Positions 1-8,475 of a stretch of DNA of 64,000 nt are shown in pieces (the first letter of the stretch is position 1; the number at the start of each line of letters is the position of its first letter). The stretch lies in assembly GCF_001513965.1 (NCBI RefSeq), contig NZ_KQ948043.1, positions 37,565 through 101,564 on the forward strand. The letters run 5' to 3'. The stretch is from Streptomyces cellostaticus (lineage in GTDB: Bacteria > Actinomycetota > Actinomycetes > Streptomycetales > Streptomycetaceae). The notes beneath the pieces were generated by a model. It ran no database searches. It was not told the origin of the DNA and was given only the letters and a program-made list of their open reading frames with translations. A program made the translations under genes and the position numbers.

Positions 1-90
1 CGATGACTCTGGACTAGGCCCCCATGCTGTTTCGTTCGGATCTGGACTTTGCAGCTCTGCTGCGGGCGCCGACGGCGGTCGATGGCCTGG

Positions 91-270
91 ATCACGGGAG
101 GGGTGCACCGCAGCCTGCGCGCTGATCAGGTTGCACAGCACCGGCCGCTCGGCCATCGAGGCGGCCAGGGCTTCGGCCAGGCGGTCCCCGCGCTGCCTCG
201 GCGTGCCTTCGCCAGGCGGGCAGGAGCGCTCCAGCTCGGCGATCCAGTCCTTCACCTCGGCATCCGGCGT
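91..270 (-). pseudogene. TetR-family regulator remnant
   Basis: Read on the minus strand, one frame gives an uninterrupted segment ending in MAERPVLCNLISAQAAV. This resembles the ligand-domain region of TetR regulators that typically reads 'LAERPxLCdLISaQagVLE'. No HTH half and no start codon are present, and the frame dissolves on both sides, so this is an internal fragment only. It sits immediately upstream of a broken protease gene on the other strand, which suggests that this edge of the thiopeptide cluster is a decayed junction. The family call rests on one motif and is moderate. Confidence 0.42.
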
Positions 271-275
271 ACGTT

Positions 276-1350
276 CCGCAGGACACCTACCTGTGCGGCT
301 ACCGCCCCACGGACCTGGACGCCGTGCGCGCACTGCCGTTCGTGGCCTGGGCGGACGTGTACTTCAACGGCTTCAAGATCGGCCGGTCGCTGCAGTCGAC
401 CCAGCTGCGTTCGAGTGTCGCCGCGCCGGCCGATCCCCTGGAGGCGGCGGGTGCCGGGACCCGCACCGTCGACATCGTCCTGCACGAGGACGTCGATGCG
501 AGCGTGGACGGCGTACGGGACCGGGTCGCAGCGGCGGCCGGAGTCAGCCCCGGCGACGTACGGCCCAGCCGCGGCAAGGTGCGCATGACGGTCCGCGAGG
601 AGGACCTGCCCGCACTGGCCGCGCTCGACGAGGTGAAGGAGATCGAGGAAGTCCCGGAGCGGGTGCTGTACAGCAGCGTCGCGGGAACGCTGATGCACGC
701 CCGCGTGTCCCTCAACGGCACGAAGTTCCGGGCGAGGGCCAGATCGTGTGCGTCGCCGACACCGGCTTCGACAAGGGTTCGACCACCCATGTGCACCCTG
801 CCTTCACCGGCCGGGTCAAGCGCCTGATCGCCCTGGGACGCACGAGCCCCGCGCGGGTGGACGACCCCAGCGGGCACGGCACCCACGTGGCGGGTTCGGT
901 CCTCGGTGACGGGACATCGGTGCTCATGGGCGGCGCCATCACCGGTACGGCTCCCGAGGCGCGCCTGGTCCTCCAGTCCGTGATGGCCGAGAACGGGTCT
1001 CTCGCCGGCATCCCGGACAACCTGCTCGACCTGTTCGAGCCGCCCTTCCTGGAGGACGGGGTACGGATCCACACCAATGCGTGGGGCCCGGTCACCCCAG
1101 GGCTTTCGTACGGCCCGGCCGCAGGCGAGGCCGATCAGATGGGCTGGGACCACAAGGACTTCGTCATCTGCTTCGCCGCGGGCAACGACGGCACGGACAG
1201 GGACGGGGACGGCCGCATCAACCTGAGGTCCGTCAGCGACGAGACAGGGGCCAAGAACGTCATCACCGTCGGAGCCGGCGAGAGCAACCGCCCCGAGATC
1301 CGGTGTTCCGTCGTGCGGTGGGGCGTAGACACCTCCACCGCACCGGAGGC
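276..1350 (+). pseudogene. Broken S8 (subtilisin-like) peptidase gene
   Basis: Two frames together make an S8 peptidase. The first (to about 735) encodes a propeptide-like stretch (ALPFVAWADVYFNGFKIG). The second (from about 738) carries the catalytic Asp motif VADTGFD, the catalytic His motif GHGTHVAGSV, and the oxyanion region CFAAGNDG. The frame change at about 730-740 means a frameshift within the gene. Similarity ends around 1300 (VITVGAGESNRPEI), before the GTSMAxP catalytic serine region, which is absent. The sequence then runs antisense into the 3' end of lazF. The gene is therefore frameshifted, 3'-truncated and almost certainly inactive. No clear start codon was identified. Confidence 0.8.
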
Positions 1351-1393
1351 CTTCGTCATGATCAAGGCCCTGCCCTCGTGGCAGCGCTTGTGG

Positions 1394-3133
1394 TCAGTGC
1401 ACCTGGAAAGGTGGGGCGGGGCGGCCCAGGGGGAGGAGGTACTGGACCGGCTCGTCCAGGTCGTCGAGGCCGAGGAGCTCGTGGGTCAGGTCGTCGTTCA
1501 GGCCGCCGAGCGGGAGGGTGGCCAGGCCGAACGCTGCCGAGGTGAGCAGCAGCGTCTGCGTGAGGTGGCCGGCTTCCAGCAGGCCCAGCCGCAGCGCCCG
1601 CAGGCCGTAGCGGCGGCGCAGCAGGCCGAGGTCGAGGTGGACCGTGAGCACCGCCGGGGCCTCGTCGATGCCCACCGCGTCCGGGTCGTCCGACGGCCGG
1701 GAGAGGTACGAGGACAGTGCCTTGAGCTCGGCGACGGTCGGCGCCGGGCCGATCGGGAGCAGGGCGCGGCGCTCCGGCACGCAGTGGTACGTGCCCGCGG
1801 CCAGCCCCGCGACATCCAGCGCCACCAGGCGCACGCGAACGCTGTAGAGGGCGCCGGCGCTGGGGTACGGGCGGTGTCGGGCGGTGTGTACGGTGCCGTC
1901 GGCGAGCGGATGGTGCGTCGCGTGGCTCTTGGCGTACGCGGACCACAGCACCCCGCCCAGGGTCCCCGCGTCCAGCGGCCCGTACAGCGGCCCGCGCACG
2001 GAGCTGCGCCGGCGCAGCGCCTCGGCGAGCGACAGTTCCGGCAATGGGGCAGCAGGAAACGGGAGTTCGGCCGCCAGCTGAGTCGCCGAGGGGGCCGACG
2101 GTGCGGGCAGGTCGCGCAGCGCGGTGTCCTCGGACCGCCCGATCCGGAACTTGCTGCGCTCCAGGTACTGGTAGTCGGCCGCGCGGTGCCCGGCGGGGAA
2201 GAACCCCGGGTCGTCCTCGGTCTCCAGCAGCGTGCGGGCCGCGAGGCGGCAGACGGCCCGCTCCTCGTCGGGGGTCACGCCGAGCCGGTTGAACAGCATG
2301 TGCAGTTGGGAGGCCCATACCCAGGGCACGCGGTGGGCAGCCTGCTCCGCGGGCATGGCGCTGCGCAACCGGGCGTCCGAGGCGCCGACCCGGCGCGCCC
2401 ACTCCGCCAGCCAGGGCGCTGCGGTGCCCTCATCGAGGGCGGCGCGCAGGGCCCGGGCGCGCCGGACCAGGCCCGGCCGCTGCAGGGCGAACACTGAGTT
2501 CACGCGGGAGTGCACGGCGGCCCCGGGCAGCGGCTCCACGTCGGTGATCCAACGCCAGGAGGCGGCGTGCCGGCGCAGCCAGCCCGAGGCCTCCAGTTCG
2601 TCGAGGCCGAGCGCGTGGGCGGTGGCGTGGGCGAGGTCGAGGGCGAGCGGGAGCCGGGCGGCGCGGTCCGGGGCCGAGCGCAGGGCCTCGACGGCCGCGT
2701 GGGTGGAGTGGGCGAACACCTCCTCGGCGAGGGGCAGCACGGCGGCGCCGCCGTACCGCTCGGTCTCGGGTACGTACGGCACCTCGCGCACCTCGCCGTG
2801 CCGGGACGGCCAGGGGCCGGTGACCTCCGCGGGCCGGGCGGCCGCCAACCCCGCCAGGACGGCGGGCAGTTCGGAGGCCGCACCGGCGGGCAGCCGGCCC
2901 CGGAAGCGGATCCGCAGGTGAGGACCGCCTTCGCCGTAGCGGATAAAGAACCAGGCGGCGCACGGATCGGCGGTCAGGCCGTCCATCAGCGGGGCGAGGT
3001 CGTCGGTGACGAATGCGTCCGTCTGCGCGCCGCTGGTGTGCAGGGCGAGGTGCAGGCTGTGCCAGGGGCGTCCGGGGCCCTCGGACGCGGCTTCGGAGGC
3101 GGCCGGGCAGGGGCGGGGGCGGGCGGTCGTCAT
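1394..3133 (-). CDS. lazF: Thiopeptide elimination/azoline dehydrogenase fusion (LazF-like)
   Basis: This 579-residue protein joins two RiPP enzymes. Residues about 20-310 are a LanB C-terminal (thiopeptide-type bacteriocin) domain, with WHSLHLALHTSG and the WFFIRYGEGGPHLRIRF motif. That domain removes glutamate from glutamylated Ser to give dehydroalanine. Residues about 360-579 are a SagB-type FMN nitroreductase, with RRSSVRG (FMN-binding Arg) and YPSAGALYSVRVRLV, which oxidises azolines to azoles. The same fusion is known from LazF of lactazole biosynthesis, whereas most thiopeptide clusters encode the two enzymes separately. It is the last gene of the operon; ATG at 3133 follows the lazE stop by 7 nt. 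Its 3' end abuts the truncated protease, so the operon boundary here is a junction. Confidence is high. Confidence 0.9.
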   Translation of the reverse strand: MTTARPRPCPAASEAASEGPGRPWHSLHLALHTSGAQTDAFVTDDLAPLMDGLTADPCAAWFFIRYGEGGPHLRIRFRGRLPAGAASELPAVLAGLAAARPAEVTGPWPSRHGEVREVPYVPETERYGGAAVLPLAEEVFAHSTHAAVEALRSAPDRAARLPLALDLAHATAHALGLDELEASGWLRRHAASWRWITDVEPLPGAAVHSRVNSVFALQRPGLVRRARALRAALDEGTAAPWLAEWARRVGASDARLRSAMPAEQAAHRVPWVWASQLHMLFNRLGVTPDEERAVCRLAARTLLETEDDPGFFPAGHRAADYQYLERSKFRIGRSEDTALRDLPAPSAPSATQLAAELPFPAAPLPELSLAEALRRRSSVRGPLYGPLDAGTLGGVLWSAYAKSHATHHPLADGTVHTARHRPYPSAGALYSVRVRLVALDVAGLAAGTYHCVPERRALLPIGPAPTVAELKALSSYLSRPSDDPDAVGIDEAPAVLTVHLDLGLLRRRYGLRALRLGLLEAGHLTQTLLLTSAAFGLATLPLGGLNDDLTHELLGLDDLDEPVQYLLPLGRPAPPFQVH

Positions 3134-3140
3134 CGCGTCC

Positions 3141-5150
3141 TCACGGGAAGGGGTGGGGGTGGAGGGGCAGTTCGTCGTGGCGCGGTGGCCGGGCGGTACG
3201 GCCCAGCCGGTGGGGCACCTCCAGCAGCCGGTCCAGTCCCGCGGTGCGGCGGTTGACGTGCCCGAAGGTCATCGGAAGCGTGCCGGGGACGATCACCTTG
3301 GCGCAGTGCAGCCCCAGCCGGTCCCCTACACCCGGCTCGTCCTGCGTGACCGCGATGACCTCCAGGCCCTCGGCGGCCAGCCGCTCCACGGTCCGCTCCA
3401 GCAGCAGCGTCAGGTCGGCCACCGGCTCGGGCGCCCCCGGCCACCGCTCGTACCACGGCGTCTCCGCGGAACCGGTGAACAGGAAATCCAGCCGGGGCTG
3501 CGCCTCCGGCAGGGTGTTGAGGCCGACGTGGTCGTCGAGGTCCAGCACCAGCTCGGGGCGGTCCAGCATCGGACGCAGCCGCTCCGGGTCCCGGGGACCG
3601 CCCGGGGCCGAACGGCGGGCGGCTTCCTGGACGTTGGTGACCACCTCGGTCACCGCCGAGCGGATCGCCACCCGGGGATCATGGTGGGCGCCGGCGGCCA
3701 GGAACGTGCGGGGCGCGTCGGGATGCGCGCCCTCGTAGCGGCAGAGCGAGATCACCGCCGGCACACCCAGGTCGTTGGTGGCGTCCAGCAGGATCAGGCG
3801 GTAGCGCAGCAGCGCGGCACGGTCGGCCAGGGCGGCGACCTCCGGGTCGTCGACGGGGACGGCGACCCGGGGCAGCGGGGTGCGCGCGTACCAGGCCATC
3901 AGGAAGGCATCGCGTTCGGCGACCTCGAACAGCCCGTACAGCGCGGCCTCTTGGGGGCTGTTGCCCAGTCCGCAGCCGTTCGAGGACTCGTACACCACCC
4001 GCGGCCGGTCCGGCCCCGGTACGTCCCAGTACGCCACGTGCTCGGGTACCGCCAGCGCGCAGCGCTCGGTGAGCGACCATCCGTACACCCAGTCGAGTGC
4101 GAGGTCCGGGGAGTACGGGACGGTCCGGCGGGCGGGGTGGCCGTCGAGCTCGGGATCCGGCAGGCCGAGCCGGACGGGGTCGAGTACGGCGTGCTCGCCC
4201 GCGGCGACGAGGTCGGCGTACGAGGCGCGGAGCACGGTGCGGCGGCCGGTGGGCCGCATCCCGGCGAAACGCTCCACGCTCTCGAAGAGGGCGACGCGTT
4301 CGCTGGACCGGAAGTCGCCCGACCGGCCGTAACCGCCGTCGTCGAGGGAGCGGCCGTCCGTCACCCAGGCGGTGGTCAGCGCGAACGCGGAGTCCTCGGT
4401 CCGGAAGAGCCGACGCACCGGACCGAACCGCTCGTCGTGCAACTCGGCCCGCAAGTGGGCATGCGTCGTACGGGCGTTGGGGCCGCGCAGCACTGACGGA
4501 TCGGGCAGCGGCCGGGGCTCGGCCGACAACCGGGCGCCGGCGGGCGAGTCGTCCGGCAGCGGCCGGCAGACCGGGCAGCCGCCGACCGGCCGGATGCGGT
4601 GGGTGGACCAGGTGTACCGGTCGCCCTGGAGGATGTGGACGACGGCCCGCCTGTCGACCGCGAGCGGGTCGGAGGCGTCGGGGTCGGAGGCGTCGGGGTC
4701 GGATGTGAGCGGGTCGGCTGCGGGCGAGGCGTTCCGGCCGGCCGCGGGTGGCATCGGTTCAGGCGGCTCGCCCCTCAGCAGGTCTGCCGCGAGCCGGAGC
4801 GCCGCCTCGGCCAGCGGCGGGGTTCCGGTGCCGCCGAGCGCCAGCCGCGGGCTCTGCCACGGCACCCGGCCGCCCGCGGTGGCCAGCCGCTGGTACTCAG
4901 CACAGGCGAGGCAGGCCCGCGCCTCGGGGTGGAGTACGGGCCCGATCACGGTCAACGCCCCGTCCTCGCGCACCGGCACGAACCGCACCGGATGGGCCAG
5001 GGCGTGCCGGCTGAGCCGCTCGGCCAGTCCGAGGTCCCACGCGGTCAGCTGCACGACGGCGGTGCCCCCGACGGTCGCGAGCGCCGCCGCCGGATCGAGG
5101 ACAGGGACAGGGACGGGGAGGGGGAGGGCGTAAGGGTCGGCGGTGCTCAT
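3141..5150 (-). CDS. lazE: YcaO cyclodehydratase of thiopeptide operon (LazE-like)
   Basis: A 669-residue TOMM cyclodehydratase, expected to convert core Cys and Ser residues to thiazolines and oxazolines with ATP. The first ~200 residues match the C-terminal part of a ThiF-like cyclodehydratase partner (HPEARACLACAEYQRL, and a CxxC pair near residue 200). The rest is a YcaO domain with SSERVALFESVERFAG and YESSNGCGLGNSPQEAALYG followed by EVAERDAF. It ends in the proline-rich tail PLHPHPFP that is typical of catalytically active YcaO proteins. The start MSTADPYALP at 5150 overlaps the lazD stop (ATGA); the longer upstream open frame is the antisense-like shadow of lazD. It acts with LazD, which presents the leader peptide. 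Confidence 0.92.
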   Translation of the reverse strand: MSTADPYALPLPVPVPVLDPAAALATVGGTAVVQLTAWDLGLAERLSRHALAHPVRFVPVREDGALTVIGPVLHPEARACLACAEYQRLATAGGRVPWQSPRLALGGTGTPPLAEAALRLAADLLRGEPPEPMPPAAGRNASPAADPLTSDPDASDPDASDPLAVDRRAVVHILQGDRYTWSTHRIRPVGGCPVCRPLPDDSPAGARLSAEPRPLPDPSVLRGPNARTTHAHLRAELHDERFGPVRRLFRTEDSAFALTTAWVTDGRSLDDGGYGRSGDFRSSERVALFESVERFAGMRPTGRRTVLRASYADLVAAGEHAVLDPVRLGLPDPELDGHPARRTVPYSPDLALDWVYGWSLTERCALAVPEHVAYWDVPGPDRPRVVYESSNGCGLGNSPQEAALYGLFEVAERDAFLMAWYARTPLPRVAVPVDDPEVAALADRAALLRYRLILLDATNDLGVPAVISLCRYEGAHPDAPRTFLAAGAHHDPRVAIRSAVTEVVTNVQEAARRSAPGGPRDPERLRPMLDRPELVLDLDDHVGLNTLPEAQPRLDFLFTGSAETPWYERWPGAPEPVADLTLLLERTVERLAAEGLEVIAVTQDEPGVGDRLGLHCAKVIVPGTLPMTFGHVNRRTAGLDRLLEVPHRLGRTARPPRHDELPLHPHPFP

Positions 5151-7315
5151 CGGGGGCCTCCCGATCCGGTCAGGACCGTGAATCCGGATGCGCGCAGGGC
5201 GCGGGCGAGGGGGTGGTGGCCGGTGCCCCGCCAGGGTCTGGGGCGCATGCCGGTCAGGCGGTGCAGGGCGGCGCGCAGGGCCGGTTCCCGGGCGGCGATC
5301 GAGGCCAGCCAGGCGTCGGTCCAGCCCTCGTCCGCCCAGCCGGCCGGCTCGACGCCGGCCGCGGCGAGCGGGGCCACGGCGCCGCTGAGAGTGGTGTGCC
5401 GCGCCCCGTCCGGCGCGTGCTCCGCCGCCATCGCGCGCGTGACCGCGTCGAGGGCGGCGAGGGCCACGGCGTCGGATGCGGTGGCCTCGACGGCGCGGCT
5501 CACCGTGTGGGGGGAGGCGCCGGTAACGGTCGGGGTCGACCGGACCCGGATGACGGCGGAATGGGCTTCTTCGGAGCCGAGTTGCCGGACCGTCAGATCG
5601 GCTGACCGGCCCATGCGTTCGGTCAGCACGGTCCACCAGTGGCGGGCCTGAGGGTGCGAGCGCCAGACGTCGTCACCGATGCCGTCGGCGCAGGCGCCGG
5701 CACCGACCCGATCCGCCTCTGACGCGGTGGAAGCGGCTTCCAGGCCGATGCGGTCGAGGACCGCGCGGCGCAGTGCCCGGCCGCGGGCGTGGTCGGGGCT
5801 CGCTCCGACAACCGGGGCCGACGGGCCGTCGGCGAGGGCCAGTTCGGCGGCTCGGCAGGCCGCTTCAAGCCGGGCCAGGTCCGCCCGTACCGCGCCGGCG
5901 ACCAGCAGACCCGCCGGGGTCCGGCAGGACGCGAGCGACGCGGGCAGTTGCGGCAGGTCCCCGGGCAGTGGCGCGTCGAGCACGCCGAGACGCGGGTCGC
6001 TCAGGGCCGTGACCCGGCGCAGGGCCTCCCCGAGGTCCGGCGCGGGCGGGGCATCCGGCCCCCACCGGGCGGCGCGCGGGACCGCGGCCCACGGGTGGTA
6101 CGTCGACTCCGGAGGCTCGGCCCCGGCGATCAGCACGGCCGCATGCCCGGCCGCCGCTGTGCCGGAGGCGTCCTCCTGCGCGGCGGGGTCCGGAAGGTCG
6201 GCGACGGCCGCGAGCAGCCGCCCGGCCGCGGCACCGGCGAGCAGCGCGACATGCGTACGGGACGGTGTCCCGGCAGCGGCAGCCGTTTGCGACGGCGCCC
6301 CGGCACCGACAGGCATCTCGGACGGCGCCGTGGCCGGCGTCGCCGACCGCGACTGCGCGATGACGGGACCGCTCGGTGCCCACGGTGGTGTGCCGCTGCC
6401 GAGGCGGGTGGCGATCGCGGCGGCGTCGGAGCGGGCGCGGTCCGGGGGCCCTGGCGCGGTGACGAAGCCGCCGTCGGCGTCGCAGGAAACGGCCAGCGCC
6501 ACGGCCCCGGACGGCGCGTCGGCCGTGATCACGGCCCGGTCGCCGGGCAGCCGGGCGTCGGTGGCGACCCGCGGGCTCGCGCCCGCGCGGCGGAGCGCCC
6601 GTACGAGGCTCATGGCGAGCGGGCCCTCGGGATCCGGTGCGGCGACGACCGGTCGCGCGCTCCGGATCGCTTCGACCGCCTCGGCCGGGTGGGCGGCCGA
6701 CGAACCCGGCCAGGGCGGGAGTTCGACACCGTCCGGGTGCTCGACCAGCAGATCGTGCTCGCGCAGTCGTGCCGTGAGCGTGGCCAGCGCGACTTCCACC
6801 CGCGGGTCGGCCTGGTCGTTCTCGGCGGCCTGCGCCTGCGCCTGCGCCTGCGCCTGCGCCTGCGCCTGGGCACCGGCCCCTGCTCCGGCCTTGGCTTCCC
6901 CGGCGTCTGCCGGAATCCCTACGCCGGCCTGGGCTGCGGCGTCGGCCTGAACCCGGGCGTTGGCCGGGGCCCCGGCACCGGCCTGCGTGTTGCCGTCCGC
7001 CCGCGCCCCGGCACCGGCCTGTGCGCCGCCGGCGCCCCGCACCGCGCGGTCCGGAGCGAGCCGGTCCGAGAGCAGCTGCCACAGGGCCGGCAGCGCGCGG
7101 CTGCCCTCCAGCGTGACGCCGGCGCCGCGGCCGCGCAGGTGCAGACCCGTGAGCAGCGGAGTGACGGCCACACCGGGCCGCAGCCGGAGCCGCGGCTCCG
7201 GCCGCGACGCCGACACGACGGGGGCTTTGGGCGCCGGCGGAACGGGCTCCCGGCCCGGTGCGGGGCCCGCGGGCTCCGGGGCCGTGCCCGCTGCGGCGGC
7301 GGGGGCGTTGGTCAT
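5147..7315 (-). CDS. lazD: ThiF-like leader-binding partner of the YcaO enzyme (LazD-like)
   Basis: A 722-residue protein of the ocin_ThiF_like class. The N-terminal region (about residues 40-85: RLRPGVAVTPLLTGLHLRGR, then LEGSRALPALWQLL) resembles the RRE/peptide-clamp domain that binds thiopeptide leader peptides. The remainder is a divergent E1/ThiF-like fold used to dock to the YcaO enzyme. Between them, about residues 90-170 are low complexity (AGAGA and a run of AQ dipeptides), encoded by an in-frame hexanucleotide repeat at about 6831-6868; this linker length is likely variable between strains. Start ATG 7315 overlaps the lazC stop (ATGA) and its stop overlaps lazE ATG, so lazC-D-E are probably translationally coupled. 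Confidence 0.85.
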   Translation of the reverse strand: MTNAPAAAAGTAPEPAGPAPGREPVPPAPKAPVVSASRPEPRLRLRPGVAVTPLLTGLHLRGRGAGVTLEGSRALPALWQLLSDRLAPDRAVRGAGGAQAGAGARADGNTQAGAGAPANARVQADAAAQAGVGIPADAGEAKAGAGAGAQAQAQAQAQAQAQAAENDQADPRVEVALATLTARLREHDLLVEHPDGVELPPWPGSSAAHPAEAVEAIRSARPVVAAPDPEGPLAMSLVRALRRAGASPRVATDARLPGDRAVITADAPSGAVALAVSCDADGGFVTAPGPPDRARSDAAAIATRLGSGTPPWAPSGPVIAQSRSATPATAPSEMPVGAGAPSQTAAAAGTPSRTHVALLAGAAAGRLLAAVADLPDPAAQEDASGTAAAGHAAVLIAGAEPPESTYHPWAAVPRAARWGPDAPPAPDLGEALRRVTALSDPRLGVLDAPLPGDLPQLPASLASCRTPAGLLVAGAVRADLARLEAACRAAELALADGPSAPVVGASPDHARGRALRRAVLDRIGLEAASTASEADRVGAGACADGIGDDVWRSHPQARHWWTVLTERMGRSADLTVRQLGSEEAHSAVIRVRSTPTVTGASPHTVSRAVEATASDAVALAALDAVTRAMAAEHAPDGARHTTLSGAVAPLAAAGVEPAGWADEGWTDAWLASIAAREPALRAALHRLTGMRPRPWRGTGHHPLARALRASGFTVLTGSGGPR
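6831..6868 (+). repeat. GCCTGC hexanucleotide microsatellite inside lazD
   Basis: About six tandem units of a six-base repeat (GCCTGC on the plus strand) encode alternating Ala-Gln on the minus strand. Because the unit is a multiple of three, slippage changes the length of the Ala-Gln linker without breaking the frame. Confidence 0.8.
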
Positions 7316-8475
7316 GACGAGCCCTCCACCGCCGCGATCACTTCGTCGATGCGGCCCTGCCAGGTGTGCCCGGTGAGCTCCGGCACCGTGCGCACGACCA
7401 GGTCCGCGGCGAGGTACCGCTCCACCGGCCGTACGTCGCAGATCGCGAACAGCCGGTAGAGCGCGTTCGTACAGGCCCGGTAGACCAGGTAGTCGGGCCG
7501 GCTCCACATCGCCCCCTGCGGGTCCGAGCGACGCAGCCGGCGGTGGAACTCGCTGTAGCGGGTGCGGACGTCCTGGTTCCAGCGCTCGGCCACCGTCTGG
7601 TCGCCGAGCGCCGCCGCCCGGTTGCGGTACTCGAAGGGGACGCCGGCGAAGTCCGCGCCCGCAGCGAACCGCTCCTCCGCGATGCGCCAGGCCTCGGCGG
7701 ACCAGTCGGCCCAGGCGCGTTCCCAGCCGGCCGCCCCGCCGTTCGTGATCCGTCCGACCAGGGCGGCGACGGCCGGCCCCGTGGCCTTCCACCGGCGTTC
7801 GAAGGCCGCCCGCAGGCGCCCGTCCGGATCCTCGTACACCAGGAAGTCCTCGAGGTGCGAGACGAACGAGTAGTGGCCGCCGATCAGCCCCTCCGGGTGC
7901 GCCGCGGCGTGCGCGGCCAGCGCTGCGACCGCGAGCTGCACGCGGGCGGCGGGCGCGTCGCCGTGCCCGCCCAGGAACGCGCACCCGGTGTCGAGCGCCG
8001 GCAGGCCCAGCGCCAGCAGGTCGTCGCGGAGCCGTACCCCGTCGGGCCCGATCAGGGCGCACAGGGACGACTGGTCCACCGGCTCGACGCGGACCGTGCC
8101 ATCCGGTACGAGTGGGCAGTACGGCGGGGCGATCAGCTCGGCGCGGCCGGCCACCGCGGCCTGGGCGAGAAGTTCCTCCTCGGTGACGCGGGCGGCCGAG
8201 GGGTGCTCGGCCGCCCAGGTCCGCAGCGCGGCCGCGCTGCGCTCGGCCGCCGCGGCCGCCCGGTCGGGTGCGCCGCGCAGCCGGAGCCGTACGTGCGGGC
8301 CGTACAGCCAGTGACGCTCGACGTGCGCAGTCAGGCCAACGGCTGCGGCCCGGCGGGCCAACGGCAACACCGCCTCGCGCAGCAGCGGGGCCTTGTCCTC
8401 GCGGTAGTCGTACAGGACGACGTCGAGGGCCGCGGCGGAGCCGGGCATGGCCGCGGGGGCGGGGCCGGCGTTCAT
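7312..8475 (-). CDS. lazC: Thiopeptide pyridine synthase (LazC-like, LanB C-terminal family)
   Basis: A stand-alone 387-residue LanB C-terminal domain protein. The N-terminus reads DVVLYDYREDKAPLLREAVL, followed by ERHWLYGPHVRLRLRG, the hallmark of the thiopeptide-type bacteriocin biosynthesis family. In thiopeptide clusters the stand-alone copy is the formal [4+2] cycloaddition enzyme. It joins two dehydroalanines, forms the central pyridine, closes the macrocycle and expels the leader. The assignment of this copy as the cyclase, and of the copy fused in lazF as the eliminase, is by analogy with lactazole order and architecture. ATG 8475 overlaps the lazB stop (ATGA); its own stop overlaps lazD. 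A much longer open frame upstream is a shadow of lazB. Confidence 0.87.
   Translation of the reverse strand: MNAGPAPAAMPGSAAALDVVLYDYREDKAPLLREAVLPLARRAAAVGLTAHVERHWLYGPHVRLRLRGAPDRAAAAAERSAAALRTWAAEHPSAARVTEEELLAQAAVAGRAELIAPPYCPLVPDGTVRVEPVDQSSLCALIGPDGVRLRDDLLALGLPALDTGCAFLGGHGDAPAARVQLAVAALAAHAAAHPEGLIGGHYSFVSHLEDFLVYEDPDGRLRAAFERRWKATGPAVAALVGRITNGGAAGWERAWADWSAEAWRIAEERFAAGADFAGVPFEYRNRAAALGDQTVAERWNQDVRTRYSEFHRRLRRSDPQGAMWSRPDYLVYRACTNALYRLFAICDVRPVERYLAADLVVRTVPELTGHTWQGRIDEVIAAVEGSS

Noticed and set aside
131..2497. 788-codon plus-strand open frame
   Set aside because: Only the part from about 738 to 1300 is subtilase. Beyond that it is the antisense of lazF, whose motifs are clear, and its translation is low-complexity Gln/Arg/Gly.
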